A DNA stretch of 64,000 nt from Clostridia bacterium (GCA_017452525.1 JAFTMG010000136.1:1-64000); one strand, 5' to 3'; shown: positions 43,685-53,615, counted from the first letter of the stretch. Numbers and translations are program-made. The notes: a model not told the origin generated them from the letters alone.

Positions 43685-44134
43685 TCAGAGATACTTCTTC
43701 ATGCGTTCCAGATTTTTCTCCTCAAACGCCAGGATCTCGCGTGCCAGAGATACCGCGCCGTCCTCACATCCGTTCCGCTCGCAGGCGTTGATGCATTTGT
43801 TCATCTCCACAATGCCCATGTTGGAGCCTTGGAGCATCATTTCGGCGATGTGAGACAGCGAGGTATCCATCATGGTATTGAATTCCATACCCATCTTTGC
43901 CATCGTCTTGGTCATAAAGCCCTTTTCCTCTGCCTCTATGCCCATTTCCTTCAGCTCATTCTTAGCTCTGGTGGCAAACTTCTCGTAGCCGCTGAGCTGA
44001 ACGCTCATGTCGCTTTTCAGTCGGCTGTCCTCCACCTTGGGGAGCAGATTGACGATGGAGTCGGCGCCCATTTTCACGTTTTCATAGATACACGCCAGCG
44101 TGTCCGCCCTCGATCTGACCTCGGTTGCTTCCAT
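43685..44134 (-). CDS. Helical ferritin-like-domain protein, possible spore-associated
   Basis: 149 aa from the ATG at 44134 (GGAGGTG 8 nt upstream). All-helical: ADTLACIYENVKMGADSIVNLLPKVEDSRLKSDMSVQLSGYEKF, then MDTSLSHIAEMMLQGSNMGIVEMNKCINACE and REILAFEEKNLERMKKYL. This resembles the DUF2383/ferritin-like bundles of Clostridia. First gene in the leftward unit with the 61-aa and CotF-like genes. Metal ligands are not clearly conserved; function unknown. Confidence 0.7.
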   Translation of the reverse strand: MEATEVRSRADTLACIYENVKMGADSIVNLLPKVEDSRLKSDMSVQLSGYEKFATRAKNELKEMGIEAEEKGFMTKTMAKMGMEFNTMMDTSLSHIAEMMLQGSNMGIVEMNKCINACERNGCEDGAVSLAREILAFEEKNLERMKKYL

Positions 44135-44306
44135 TTTATTTTCACCTCCCCTCACGTGTGATGTCATTAGTATGCGGCAGTGGGCGGCGGATTATCGCAC
44201 CGAAAAAATAGGCAATCTGCAAAAATTTAACTCGCGCAATTCATATAGAGTTCACAAGAGAGGGATATAATATAGCCATGAATTGACATGAGAGGTATCA
44301 AAAGAC

Positions 44307-44708
44307 ATGAAATTTCAAGATAAAGTGATCCGCTTTATGTATGGGCGAAACGGCAATGACAAGCTGAATCAGGCGCTCTTCTGGGTCTATTTTGTACTCC
44401 TGCTGCTCAATATCTTCCTCAAGAGCATCATTCTTTGGATCCTTGAGCTGCTGCTGGTCGCGCTCTATCTGTTCCGCTTTCTTTCCCGCAACATCTACCG
44501 CAGACAGCGGGAAAACCGCGGATTTCTGAAGGTTTGGAACAAATTCACCGGCTTTTTCAAGCTGCAGAAAAACAAATTTCGCGACCGCAAGACCCACGTT
44601 TACCGCAAGTGCGAGCATTGCCGCGCCGTCCTTCGCCTGCCGAAGAAGCTCGGCAAGCACACCGTGCGCTGCCCCCAATGCGGTAAGACATTCTCCGTGA
44701 AGATATAA
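44307..44708 (+). CDS. Small membrane protein with C-terminal zinc ribbon
   Basis: 133 aa. Two hydrophobic segments (about 23-40 and 42-60), a basic stretch RFLSRNIYRRQRENRGFLK, then a zinc ribbon CEHCRAVLRLPKKLGKHTVRCPQCGKTFSVKI. This is a common conserved clostridial protein with no known function. The ribbon is cytoplasmic if the inner basic loop follows the positive-inside rule. Single gene with a terminator about 45 nt downstream. Confidence 0.82.
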   Translation: MKFQDKVIRFMYGRNGNDKLNQALFWVYFVLLLLNIFLKSIILWILELLLVALYLFRFLSRNIYRRQRENRGFLKVWNKFTGFFKLQKNKFRDRKTHVYRKCEHCRAVLRLPKKLGKHTVRCPQCGKTFSVKI

Positions 44709-44748
44709 AAAAAGCTGTCTCACAGCTCTGCACTCTTAGCGGAGAAAA

Positions 44749-44786
44749 CAAGAACACCACCAAGGATTTTTCTTTGGTGGTGTTTT
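44749..44786 (+). terminator. Terminator after the zinc-ribbon gene
   Basis: AACACCACCAA.G pairs with C.TTGGTGGTGTT, followed by TTTTGTC. Confidence 0.8.
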
Positions 44787-44803
44787 TGTCGATGGGTACT
44801 TAC

Positions 44804-44940
44804 GAAAGGCTCCCTCCGGGAGGGAGCTCGGAGTCGGGTGAGGGAGAATGCGTTACACGAAGGTTTTCACAAATCGAAAGTTGCGCAGGCTCCTTCCACC
44901 ACTTCGTGGTCCCCCTTCCTCCCGGAGGAAGGCTTTTGTG
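44804..44940. repeat. MITE-like palindromic repeat
   Basis: The left end AAAGGCTCCCTCCGGGAGG and right end CCTCCCGGAGGAAGGCTTTT are imperfect inverted repeats, each itself a palindrome (44809-44827 and 44914-44932). An internal hairpin CCACCACTTCGTGGT lies before the right end. No coding potential. It resembles the GGCTCCC..GGGAGC intergenic repeats common in gut Clostridia. Confidence 0.55.
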
Positions 44941-45163
44941 CACCATTTCTCAACGGATAGTGGGTTCGGGCTTCTGCGCGATATTGTCCCAGCGTGAGCG
45001 CAGGGACGGTGCGACACGGGCGCCGCCATTTGGCGGTGGACGTCCACGCGCTATGCTTGCCTCCAGAAGCGAGCGTCGGGAAAGCGGAAATAAGAGTAAT
45101 TATTACCATACCAATGCTATCTTTTTTTAACTTTAAGTTAATATAAAGTTTCCTAACAATACC
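44941..45163. other. Repeat-like intergenic sequence
   Basis: GC-rich until about 45090, with dyads such as GCGCCGCCA..TGGCGG; AT-rich after that. Short antisense frames here look like the spurious ORFs often called over such repeats. No gene called. Confidence 0.4.
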
Positions 45164-45191
45164 TTTACTGAAATTGTTTTTGTGCTATAAT
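45164..45191 (+). promoter_or_regulatory. Promoter of the 356-aa XRE gene
   Basis: TTTACT (45164-45169), 16 bp, TATAAT (45186-45191). Confidence 0.7.
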
Positions 45192-45241
45192 ATGAGCAGA
45201 AGCAGACGTCGGCTTACTTTTATCTCAATGGAGGTATGATT

Positions 45242-46312
45242 ATGAAAATGACTATTGGTGCAAATATTAAACGTTTGCGTTCAGCAAAAAATATTACACA
45301 GGAACAGCTTTCTGTTGCGATGAATGTCACCTGTGCTGCAGTAAGTAAATGGGAGCGAGGAGAGACGTTCCCCGATATTACACTTCTTCAACCTTTGGCA
45401 TATTTTTTTGGAGTAACGCTCGACGAGCTTATGGGCTATAATCACGAAAAAATTCAAGCCGAAATTGACGAGGTAATTGCTCTGTATAGAAAACATTGGA
45501 ATGACAAACAAGGACGTGAAATCATTGTCAAAGCTTATCACGATTATCCTAATGACTATTGGATCATGCACTACTATATGTGGAATATTGGCGGTGATTT
45601 GGCTGACAATGATCCCGCTGTTTTGATTACGCACAAAGATGAATTTCTTTCTATCTGTGAAAAAATATTGGAAGGATGTACCGAAGAAAATCTACGGCTT
45701 GGCGCGTGGAACATGCGCGCTAAAATTCTTCATGCGGAAGGCAAAACGGACGAGGCTCTGGAGATTTACAAAACAAAATTTACCGATTGGTTTACCACCA
45801 GCGGACAAAAGACTGAACAGTTGTTTGCAAAAGACACAAGCGAGTATTATTTCCACGTGCAAAAGAATATGTTTGAGCTTGTCGATTTTGCGGCAGATAA
45901 GCTCGGCAGAACCGTGTTTTTTAATCCTTCTCTCTCGATGGAGGAAAAGGCAAAACGTGCATTACAGTACGGTGATCTGATGCTAAATGCCTTTGAAGAA
46001 ACCGGAGAAGCATTCTTCCTTATGCTCGCAAGGTCTTTCCTCGGAAGGATAGAAAACGATTTTAACTATCGCGGTGGAACAGACGAACAGGTCACCTCAA
46101 TCATGGATAAAAATCTGTTTGTGACGAAAAAAACTGAAGATGTGAGAATGAAAAATGAAGCATTGAGTCGTGCCTTTGACCGTTACGGCGAAGCGATAAG
46201 TGCGAACTTTTTCAAATACAACCTTGATTATCGCACTAACGCTAAAGGTGGTAGACGTGCCGAGCTTCTCAAAAACTCCGAGTACAGAGCTGTTTTAGAT
46301 AAGTACAGATAA
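45242..46312 (+). CDS. XRE-family regulator with tetratricopeptide-like C-terminus
   Basis: 356 aa from the ATG at 45242 (GGAGG 7 nt upstream; an ATG two codons earlier is too close). N-terminal helix-turn-helix: IGANIKRLRSAKNITQEQLSVAMNVTCAAVSKWERGETFPDITLLQPLA. From residue 75 there are helical pairs (EIDEVIALYRKHW, AWNMRAKILHAEGKTDEALEIYK) typical of TPR-like sensor domains. Moderately AT-rich compared with neighbours. Regulatory target unknown; no adjacent co-directional gene. Confidence 0.85.
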   Translation: MKMTIGANIKRLRSAKNITQEQLSVAMNVTCAAVSKWERGETFPDITLLQPLAYFFGVTLDELMGYNHEKIQAEIDEVIALYRKHWNDKQGREIIVKAYHDYPNDYWIMHYYMWNIGGDLADNDPAVLITHKDEFLSICEKILEGCTEENLRLGAWNMRAKILHAEGKTDEALEIYKTKFTDWFTTSGQKTEQLFAKDTSEYYFHVQKNMFELVDFAADKLGRTVFFNPSLSMEEKAKRALQYGDLMLNAFEETGEAFFLMLARSFLGRIENDFNYRGGTDEQVTSIMDKNLFVTKKTEDVRMKNEALSRAFDRYGEAISANFFKYNLDYRTNAKGGRRAELLKNSEYRAVLDKYR

Positions 46313-46324
46313 ATAACATTTCTC

Positions 46325-46400
46325 GCCCCGCCTCGCGCGGGGCTTCTCTTTGCTTTCAGCATAACAAAAAAGCCTTCTCCTGTGGGAGAAGGCTTTTGGG
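46325..46400. terminator. Two tandem hairpins between converging XRE genes
   Basis: First: GCCCCGC..GCGGGGC (46325-46343), followed by TTCTCTTT. Second: AAAAGCCTTCTCC..GGAGAAGGCTTTT (46367-46397), bidirectional. Confidence 0.75.
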
Positions 46401-46447
46401 TTTACCGCTAATTTTGCAGACCTACCCGAGACAGCTTTTTTCATATG

Positions 46448-47698
46448 TCAGAGCCCGCGCTTCCCCACCTTCAGTACGCAGTTTTTACCGAGCTTCTCGA
46501 CGGAGGTGCCGCGGATCTGCCCGATGGTGATCTCGGCGGAGGAATGAAGTGTCTTGATTTCGGCATCGGTGACGGCAAGCTTCTCGCCGTGGAAATCGCC
46601 CGAGCCGTTGATCGACAGGCTGAGGCGTGTCAGATCTCCCCCGCAGGTGATATCGCCCGCGCCGTTGATGGTCGCGCACATCTCGCCGCTGACCTCGCCG
46701 CACTCGATATCACCCGAGCCGTTGACGGTGATGCCGGGCGAGGCGGCGCTATCCAGCTGAACGTCGCCCGCGCCGTTGACCTTCACCGACGCCGCGCGGG
46801 TCACGTTTTTCAAGCGGATATCGCCCGAGCCGTTGATCTTGATGACAGCCTCGTCGGCATTCTGCGCCGCGATGTCGCCGCAGCCGTTAACGGTCAGCTC
46901 CATGCGCTCAAAATCGGGCGAGATGGCAAGGTTGCCCGAGCCGTTGAGGCTGCAATGGAAGAGGTTGCCCCGCGAAAGCCCCGTGTGGATGTGCAGAACG
47001 TTATTTCCCGAGGAACGTTCGCCTTGGTTGTTCTCGCTCTTGACCTCGATCTGCAGGCACTCCCCCGATTTCTCCACGCGGATCGCCGCCAGAAACCGCG
47101 GACTTCCCGTCGCGGTGACGCGACATTTGCCCTCCTCGCCGTCCGAGGTGACCATGACATCGCACCCCATCCCGATGGAAAGGCGATAGGAGCGGATATC
47201 GGCATAGGTGCTGTCCTGATCGAGGGACACGCTTGCCGTCTCGTCCTCCCACGTCACCTCGGGGAGGATCTCGGAGAGCTTGTAGACGCGGATCTCCCCC
47301 GCCCCGCGGTTGACGACGGTGGCGGTATTCAAATTTGCCTCACTGCCGTCGTGGAAACGAATGATGCCGCGCTCCTCGTCGGCAACCTCAACGCCCTTGG
47401 AAGCATAGCAGACGGCGTCGCCCGCGGCGAGAATGAAGAGCAGACCGCCGTAGGTATCGGGCAGCGTCCCGCGGCGCGTGACCGGCTTTTCCTCCTCGCC
47501 AAAGAGGCGGGAGATGGGGATATTGAGCACATTGGCAATGATGGGAAAGAGGGTAACGTCGGGGTAGCCCACGCCGTTCTCCCATTTTGAGACGGCTTGC
47601 GGCGTGATGCCGATGCGGGTCGCCAGCGCCTCCTGCGTCAGTCCCGCGCGCCGCCGCTCCTCGGTAATGATATATCTGAAGTTTTCCATTTGGTTCAT
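46448..47698 (-). CDS. XRE helix-turn-helix fused to a GSGD-repeat beta-helix (GIN/DUF2807-like)
   Basis: 416 aa from the ATG at 47698 (GGAGGA 8 nt upstream). Residues 1-60: a helix-turn-helix (RRRAGLTQEALATRIGITPQAVSKWENGVGYPD). From about 230 to 390 there are at least seven copies, roughly every 18-20 residues, of NGSGDI-like turns (NGSGNL, NGCGDI, NGSGDI, NGAGDV, NGSGDI, NGAGDI, NGSGDF), the signature of the head-GIN beta-helix. No membrane segment or signal peptide is evident, so the helix would be cytoplasmic, which is unusual for this domain. Confidence 0.8.
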   Translation of the reverse strand: MNQMENFRYIITEERRRAGLTQEALATRIGITPQAVSKWENGVGYPDVTLFPIIANVLNIPISRLFGEEEKPVTRRGTLPDTYGGLLFILAAGDAVCYASKGVEVADEERGIIRFHDGSEANLNTATVVNRGAGEIRVYKLSEILPEVTWEDETASVSLDQDSTYADIRSYRLSIGMGCDVMVTSDGEEGKCRVTATGSPRFLAAIRVEKSGECLQIEVKSENNQGERSSGNNVLHIHTGLSRGNLFHCSLNGSGNLAISPDFERMELTVNGCGDIAAQNADEAVIKINGSGDIRLKNVTRAASVKVNGAGDVQLDSAASPGITVNGSGDIECGEVSGEMCATINGAGDITCGGDLTRLSLSINGSGDFHGEKLAVTDAEIKTLHSSAEITIGQIRGTSVEKLGKNCVLKVGKRGL

Positions 47699-47731
47699 GT
47701 TGTGTCTCCTCCGCTCGGTTTTGTTGTCTTT

Positions 47732-47773
47732 ATTATAGCATCCGCCCGCGCACAAATCAATAACCGCGCGGTT
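47732..47773 (-). promoter_or_regulatory. Promoter and palindrome of the XRE-GIN gene
   Basis: Leftward TTGATT (47755-47760), 17 bp, TATAAT (47732-47737). AACCGCGCGGTT (47762-47773), a perfect 12-bp palindrome, abuts the -35 and is a candidate self-binding site. Confidence 0.65.
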
Positions 47774-47882
47774 TATTTTGCCGCATGATCTCACCCACTT
47801 CGCCGCCGACGCGCCGACCTCGGGACAACCTGCGGTTGCACCGCGCGATCACAACCCGCAGTTGTGCGGGGCTACTGCCGTC

Positions 47883-47911
47883 TTGACAGAGGCGAGAAGG
47901 TGTGATATAAT
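47883..47911 (+). promoter_or_regulatory. Promoter of the 47.9-51.2 kb operon
   Basis: TTGACA (47883-47888), 17 bp, TATAAT (47906-47911). An imperfect dyad built from CTGCGGTTG and CAACCCGCAG-like sequence lies at about 47828-47860. Confidence 0.8.
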
Positions 47912-47947
47912 CGCTTTAAAGACTTTCCCATAAAGGAGACCTCAGCC

Positions 47948-49114
47948 ATGCGCGATTATTTTATGAAGGATTCCCCCATTCGTTTTTCTTATTTTATTGA
48001 CGGCGACTGCGTCAACGACCGTGACGGCGAAGCCATCGACGGCGGTATTCTGCTGCCCTTGACGGTGGAAGCCCCCGCGGGACACGAGGTGACGGTCAAC
48101 GCCCTGCCCGCCGCCGAGAAGGAGCCGGGACGCTATACCGTCTCCGTCCCCCTGCGCGGCTATCGCAACGCGGTGCTGGCAGAGGATAAGACCGACGGTA
48201 CTGAATGCCGCATCAACCTCTTTCACATGCCCAAAACGATGGGCAGATACCGCCTCTCCTCGGACGATAACATCCTCTTTTTGCAGGATCTGACCGAGAA
48301 GAGCGAGCAGTATGCCTCCATCTTTGACCACCCCTACCTCGCCGTTTACAAAAAGGCGCACGATCTCTACGGCGCGAAGGTGCATCTCAATCTCTTTTAT
48401 GAGCTGAATGACGAGGCGAGATCGCATTTCGCCGCCCGCCCGAACTACTTCAATCTCTCCATGATGACTGAGAAATATAAGGATGAATTCCGCCAAAACG
48501 CCGATTGGCTCAAGCTCGCCTTCCATGCCCGCGCCGAGTACCCCGACAACCCGTATGCCAAGGGCGATGCCGCCACCGTCACCGCCGACTGCATCGCGGT
48601 GTTGCGCGAGATCGTGCGGTTTGCGGGTCCCGAGAACATCAGCGATTCGACCACCGTTCATTTTGGCTCGGGTAATCTCGACGTGGTGCGTGCCCTGCGC
48701 GCCCTCGGCTTCCGCTCGCTGACGGGATATTTCACCCTCAACTCGAAGGGCGCCCCCTCCGTTTCCTACTACTGTCCCGCAGATCTGGTCAGCCACATCG
48801 ACGGGCGCGATTTCTGGGTGGATACCGAGGAGGATATGGTCTACGGGCGCATCGATAAGGTGCTCAATCTCCACACCCTCGAGCAGGTCAAGGCAGACGT
48901 CCGTACCGCCATCGAGCATCCCCACCGCGGCGGCTTTGTCTCGGTCATGATCCACGAGCAGTATTTCTACCCCGACTATTACCACTATCTCCCCGACTTT
49001 GAGGAGCGCGTCCTCTCCGCCTGCCGCGATCTGTACGAGCACGGTTACGTCGGCGCCCACATCAGCGAGGTGACCGAGCAGCCCCACCTGCGGGACTTTG
49101 CGGCACTTCAATAA
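47948..49114 (+). CDS. Cytoplasmic protein, possibly polysaccharide-deacetylase-like
   Basis: 388 aa, no signal peptide. The N-terminal 100 residues are beta-rich. The C-terminal 250 run like a NodB-type barrel: VHLNLFYELND, WLKLAFHARAEYPDNPY, TTVHFGSGNLDVVRALRALGFRSLTGYF and FVSVMIHEQYFYPDYYHYLPDFEERVLSACRDLYEHGY. His/Asp residues sit where deacetylase metals are bound, but the canonical motifs are not clear. Twelve nt before the permease gene, so it is in the same operon. Function inferred weakly. Confidence 0.5.
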   Translation: MRDYFMKDSPIRFSYFIDGDCVNDRDGEAIDGGILLPLTVEAPAGHEVTVNALPAAEKEPGRYTVSVPLRGYRNAVLAEDKTDGTECRINLFHMPKTMGRYRLSSDDNILFLQDLTEKSEQYASIFDHPYLAVYKKAHDLYGAKVHLNLFYELNDEARSHFAARPNYFNLSMMTEKYKDEFRQNADWLKLAFHARAEYPDNPYAKGDAATVTADCIAVLREIVRFAGPENISDSTTVHFGSGNLDVVRALRALGFRSLTGYFTLNSKGAPSVSYYCPADLVSHIDGRDFWVDTEEDMVYGRIDKVLNLHTLEQVKADVRTAIEHPHRGGFVSVMIHEQYFYPDYYHYLPDFEERVLSACRDLYEHGYVGAHISEVTEQPHLRDFAALQ

Positions 49115-49126
49115 CGGATATTCATT

Positions 49127-50539
49127 ATGAGCTTCACCGTCTTCTACGCCATCCGTGAAATGCGAAGAAAACCGATGCGATTTGCGGCAACGGTGTTGAT
49201 GATCGGCGCGATCTTCTTCTGCATGACAGATCTGATCCTCCTTTTGGAGAGCACCTCGACGGCGCGGGCACTCGCCCATGCGGGGGATCCCACCTATACA
49301 GAGCCCAGCCGTTTTCACTCGGCAAGCTTTCTTCTCCTTCTGTCGACGCATATGCTTCTGATGCTCGCAGGTATTGCCATCCTGACCGATCATAAACTGC
49401 GGCACGATGCGGAGGAGCACGCTGTTTTGCGCGATCTTGGCGTGACCAAGGGGCGTTTGATGCTGCTCCATACCGTGGAAAACAGCACTGCATTTTTGAT
49501 CGCGTTCTCTCTTTCGCTCCCCTTCTCTGTGTGGATGATGTCACACTTTGTCCTTTCCCTCAACAGCAAGCTGCAGGGGCAAGCACTCCTCTTTCACATT
49601 CCGTACCGAGCACTGGGGATCTCGTCCGCTCTGCTTTTTCTTGCGGAATTGCTCGGTTCCCTTCTTCCCTTTGTTCTTTCCCGCTCGGCACCAATTGTCT
49701 CCCCCCACGGCACATGGGATCCCACGTGCGCACCTCTGCGCATGTTTCACCGCCTTTGCCACCGTCGCGCACGGGGCAAGCGCGTGTCCGACATCGCCAT
49801 TCTCTTCGTTATTCAGATCCTGCCGCTGATCTTTCTCATCGCCGCCTTCTCCTTCCGACCTTTGCCGGAGCCACCCTACGATTGTGCCGTTCACGTCAAT
49901 CAGACGCTCAAACAGCCCATTCCCCAATCCATTCCGGAGAAGATCGGACAGATCGAGGGCATCCGAGAACTGGAGGTCTTCGAGCATTCCCAAAAAGGAT
50001 ATTACAGCGGCATAAGAGTCAAATTTGAAGAAGAGCTCCGCGAGGCGGGAATCGCCGCGGTGTCTGCCATCACGGAAAATACACCGTATGATTTCATCGA
50101 TACCTATCATCGCGCACAGCAGGCTTCATGGAAAAACACAGCGCACCGACAGCTGCTTCTTTTGCTCGCCGCAGTACTGTTTGGCGCGGCTCTTCTGCTT
50201 CTCGCGCTGATTCTGCTTTCCACACTTCAGCGGCATGGTGACAGTCTGGAGATCCTTTACACATTAGGTCTTCCCAAGCGCGAGATCGACCGTTTCTTCC
50301 GACGGGAAACGCTCAGCCTCTTGCTCTGCAGTGGCGCACTTGCCTTTGCCATAGCCGCAGTGTGTTTTGCGGCCATGGAGACAGAGGGCGGAGGTACGTT
50401 ACCGCTGACGGATATTCTGGCAGCAGCACTCGTTCACCCGATCCTGCAATGTCTGTTGGGGGCGCTGCTTTCCCATACGGCACAGCGACAATTTACAGAC
50501 AGGCACCTGCGGCACAATCATACTCTCGGGAGGGAATGA
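49127..50539 (+). CDS. FtsX-like ABC transporter permease
   Basis: 470 aa. Starts YAIREMRRKPMRFAATVLMIGA, the typical N-terminal membrane entry. Two FtsX-type segments: AVLRDLGVTKGRLMLLHTVENSTAFLIAF in the N-half and SLEILYTLGLPKREIDRFFRRETLSLLLC in the C-half, each followed by paired membrane helices, with a soluble extracytoplasmic domain of about 100 residues between. It is smaller than the usual 650-800 aa of antimicrobial-peptide permeases. Partner ATPase follows after 1 nt. Confidence 0.85.
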   Translation: MSFTVFYAIREMRRKPMRFAATVLMIGAIFFCMTDLILLLESTSTARALAHAGDPTYTEPSRFHSASFLLLLSTHMLLMLAGIAILTDHKLRHDAEEHAVLRDLGVTKGRLMLLHTVENSTAFLIAFSLSLPFSVWMMSHFVLSLNSKLQGQALLFHIPYRALGISSALLFLAELLGSLLPFVLSRSAPIVSPHGTWDPTCAPLRMFHRLCHRRARGKRVSDIAILFVIQILPLIFLIAAFSFRPLPEPPYDCAVHVNQTLKQPIPQSIPEKIGQIEGIRELEVFEHSQKGYYSGIRVKFEEELREAGIAAVSAITENTPYDFIDTYHRAQQASWKNTAHRQLLLLLAAVLFGAALLLLALILLSTLQRHGDSLEILYTLGLPKREIDRFFRRETLSLLLCSGALAFAIAAVCFAAMETEGGGTLPLTDILAAALVHPILQCLLGALLSHTAQRQFTDRHLRHNHTLGRE

Positions 50540-50540
50540 T

Positions 50541-51215
50541 ATGGAGATCATTTGTGAAAATCTGACCAAAATATACCGCCAGGGCGACCGCGAAGACGTG
50601 ACCGCAGTCAATGACTGCGCTTGGCATCTGCCAACGGGAAGCATTACCGTATTGCTTGGAGTATCCGGCTCGGGTAAATCGACGCTGCTTCGCCTGCTCG
50701 GTCTGCAGGAGCAGCCCACCTCAGGCAGGATCCTTTTTGACGGCGAGGACGTGACCGCCCTTGACGAGTCCGCCCGGGCACGGCTCCGCGCCCACCGTAT
50801 CGGGTTCATCCACCAGAATTACCGTTTGATCCCCATGCTCAGCGTGGAAGAAAACATTCTGCTTCCCCGCCGCATCATAGGACAGCGCTGCGATGAGGAA
50901 GAGCTGAAAAAGCTTGCCGCTCTGCTACATATAGAAAACAAATTAGCAAACTTTCCCGCCTCTCTGTCAGGAGGTCAACAACAGCGCGTTGCCATTGCCC
51001 GCGCACTGATCAACCACCCACCGCTCATTCTTGCCGACGAGCCAACGGGCAATCTGGACAGCGGCACCAAGCAGGATATGATCGAGCTGTTTTCCAAAGT
51101 TCATCAGTTATACAGTCCAACGGTCGTCATCGTAACGCACGACCACGCATTAACGGCGATTGCCGATCAGGTCTACCAAATGGAAAATGGGCATCCGATC
51201 CTTCGGACGCGCTAA
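50541..51215 (+). CDS. ABC transporter ATP-binding protein (LolD/MacB type)
   Basis: 224 aa. Walker [11 protein letters not shown]-loop IHQNYRLIP, signature [15 protein letters not shown], Walker [14 protein letters not shown] and H-loop [10 protein letters not shown]. The TGNLDSGT ending is typical of the LolD/MacB/FtsE group that works with FtsX-like permeases through mechanotransmission. Its stop is 36 nt before the GH95 gene. Substrate unknown; no two-component system adjoins it, so a peptide-resistance role is less likely. Confidence 0.92.
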   Translation: MEIICENLTKIYRQGDREDVTAVNDCAWHLPTGSITVLLGVSGSGKSTLLRLLGLQEQPTSGRILFDGEDVTALDESARARLRAHRIGFIHQNYRLIPMLSVEENILLPRRIIGQRCDEEELKKLAALLHIENKLANFPASLSGGQQQRVAIARALINHPPLILADEPTGNLDSGTKQDMIELFSKVHQLYSPTVVIVTHDHALTAIADQVYQMENGHPILRTR

Positions 51216-51251
51216 AAAGCATTTCCACCCTCTATTTGAAAGGGATATGTT

Positions 51252-53615
51252 ATGAAAAACAACGGAACGAAGATATTATGGTACCGTCAAAGCGCCGCAA
51301 GCTGGAACGAGGCTTTGCCGCTGGGCAACGGGCGCGTGGGCGCCATGGTCTACGGCGGGGCGGCGCATGAGCGGATCGGGCTCAACGAGGACACGCTATG
51401 GAGCGGCATTCCGACTCATTACGAAAATCCCAACGGCGCCGCCGTCTTCCGCCGCGCGCGGGAGCTGGCGCTGGCGCGCCGCTATCCCGAGGCGCAACAG
51501 CTGCTTGAGCAGGAGTTTACCAATCTCTGGTCGCAGGTCTATCTACCGCTGGGTGAGCTGAGACTTGACATGGAGCACCCCGAGGAGGTTGAGCACTACC
51601 GCCGCTCTCTCGACCTCTCGACCGGCATCCACAGGGTGGAATACGACTGCCGCGGCGTGCATTACGTGAGAGAATGCTTTATCAGCCACCCCGATGAGGT
51701 GATGGTCATGCGGCTGACGGCAGACCGACCGGGGGCGCTGACCTTCTCCTTCTCGCTCATCCCCGCCATGGAGGCGGATTGGCAGCAGATGACCGACGCC
51801 GTTGCCATCACGGGCAACTGCCCGCTCGTCAAGCGCGTATTTGGCGCCAAGAACGAGGAGCGCGGGGCGATCGAATACGGTAAGACGGACGCGGAGCGCG
51901 GCATCGGCTACCATGCTGAGGCACGCGCGGTGGTCGAGGGCGGCAAAATGACCCGCCGCGGCGGCGTGCGCGTGATGAAGGCGGACAGCGCGACGCTTTA
52001 CTTCAACGTTCGCACCAGCTTCAACGGCTGGAACAAGCACCCCGTATTGGAGGGCAGACCCTACACCGCCCCCTGCCGTGCCGAGCTGAACGCCGCGATG
52101 GAAAAAGGCTATGAAGTGCTGAGGGCAGCGCATATTGCCGATCACCGCGCGCTTTATGACCGCGTGCGTCTCGATCTCGGCGGTGGCGAGGAAGCAACTC
52201 TGCCCACCGATGAGCGGCTCTACGCCCACGAAAACGGCGGGGATGACGCCGCGCTCTATGCCCTTTACTTCAACTTCGGCCGCTATCTGACCATTGCCGC
52301 CTCCCGCGTGGGCACACAGCCGACCAATCTGCAGGGCATCTGGAACGATCACCTCGTTCCCCCTTGGAACAGCAATTACACCGTCAATATCAATACCGAG
52401 ATGAACTATTGGCCGACGCTGACGTGCGACCTCGCCGAGTGCCACGAGCCGCTCATGCGCATGATCGGCGAGCTGGCGGTCAGCGGTGAGAGGACGGCGG
52501 CGCAGTATTACGGCGCGCCCGGCTTCGTCGTCCATCACAACACCGACCTGTGGCGGATGACCACCCCCGTCGGCGCCCATTGGGAGGGCTCGGCGGTCTT
52601 CGCCTTCTGGCCCCTCGCCTCGGGCTGGTTTATGCGCCATGTGTGGGAGCATTACGAGTACACGCAGGATAGCGCCTGGCTGCGCGAGATCGGCTTGCCG
52701 ATCATTCGAAAGGCGGCAGAATTCTACCGCGCCACACTTGTGGAGGACACCGACGGCACGCTGATCATGGCGCCCTCCACCTCCCCCGAAAACAACTTCC
52801 GCACCGAGGACGGACGGCGCTGTGCCGTATCCGCCACCGCCGCCATGACGCAGGCAATCATTCGGGACGTCTTTGAAATATGTTTACAGGCAGAAAAAGC
52901 CCTCGATCTCCACGATCCGTTGGTTTGCGAGCTGACAGAGCTTTTGCCCCGCCTCAAGCCCTTCGGCATCGGGCGCGAGGGCGAGCTGCTGGAGTGGGCG
53001 GAAAACCCGACCGAGAACGACGTTCATCACAGGCATATTTCCCACCTCTACGGGCTTCACCCCGCACGGCTGATCACACCCGAGGAAACGCCCGCGCTCG
53101 CCGAGGCCTGCCGCGTCTCGCTGGAGCGGCGCGGCGACGAAAGCACAGGCTGGACGATGGGCTGGCGCATCAATCAATGGGCACGGCTGGGGGACGGCGA
53201 CAGAGCGCTGAGGCTCCTGCGCACCCAGCTTCGCACCGTGGAGGGGCGCAATCCGCAGAGGATCGCCCGCGGCGGCGAGGTCAATATGTCAAACGGCGGC
53301 GGCACCTATCTCAACCTCTTCGACGCGCACCCGCCCTTCCAAATTGACGGCAACTACGGCGCCTGCGCGGGCATTGCCGAGATGCTGCTCCAAACCGCGC
53401 CCGATGGGGCGCTCAAGCTCCTCCCCGCCCTGCCCGCGGCTTGGGCGGACGGAGGCGTTAAGGGTCTGCGCGCCCGCGGCGGTTACAAGGTCGATCTCGC
53501 GTGGCGCGGCGGGAAATTGGCTGAAGCGAAGATCACTGCCACCGTGGACGGCACGCTCCGCCTCTCGGACGGCCGCGCGTTTACCATGAAGGCGGGCGAA
53601 AGCATCATTCTGTAA
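51252..53615 (+). CDS. GH95 alpha-L-fucosidase/galactosidase
   Basis: 787 aa, normal family length. Inverting (alpha/alpha)6-barrel enzyme that removes alpha-1,2-fucose (some members alpha-galactose). The N-terminal beta domain begins [28 protein letters not shown]. Catalytic features: the Asn pair in [12 protein letters not shown], the acid Glu in [22 protein letters not shown] and the Asp region [16 protein letters not shown]. No signal peptide, so cytoplasmic. Might be co-transcribed with the ABC genes. With GH35, GH38 and NagA/B it fits use of mucin-type or milk glycans. Confidence 0.93.
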   Translation: MKNNGTKILWYRQSAASWNEALPLGNGRVGAMVYGGAAHERIGLNEDTLWSGIPTHYENPNGAAVFRRARELALARRYPEAQQLLEQEFTNLWSQVYLPLGELRLDMEHPEEVEHYRRSLDLSTGIHRVEYDCRGVHYVRECFISHPDEVMVMRLTADRPGALTFSFSLIPAMEADWQQMTDAVAITGNCPLVKRVFGAKNEERGAIEYGKTDAERGIGYHAEARAVVEGGKMTRRGGVRVMKADSATLYFNVRTSFNGWNKHPVLEGRPYTAPCRAELNAAMEKGYEVLRAAHIADHRALYDRVRLDLGGGEEATLPTDERLYAHENGGDDAALYALYFNFGRYLTIAASRVGTQPTNLQGIWNDHLVPPWNSNYTVNINTEMNYWPTLTCDLAECHEPLMRMIGELAVSGERTAAQYYGAPGFVVHHNTDLWRMTTPVGAHWEGSAVFAFWPLASGWFMRHVWEHYEYTQDSAWLREIGLPIIRKAAEFYRATLVEDTDGTLIMAPSTSPENNFRTEDGRRCAVSATAAMTQAIIRDVFEICLQAEKALDLHDPLVCELTELLPRLKPFGIGREGELLEWAENPTENDVHHRHISHLYGLHPARLITPEETPALAEACRVSLERRGDESTGWTMGWRINQWARLGDGDRALRLLRTQLRTVEGRNPQRIARGGEVNMSNGGGTYLNLFDAHPPFQIDGNYGACAGIAEMLLQTAPDGALKLLPALPAAWADGGVKGLRARGGYKVDLAWRGGKLAEAKITATVDGTLRLSDGRAFTMKAGESIIL

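Noticed and set aside
44853..45109. Frames of 64-80 codons in the 44.8-45.1 kb gap
   Set aside because: They cover palindromic repeat sequence and have no ribosome site or domain.
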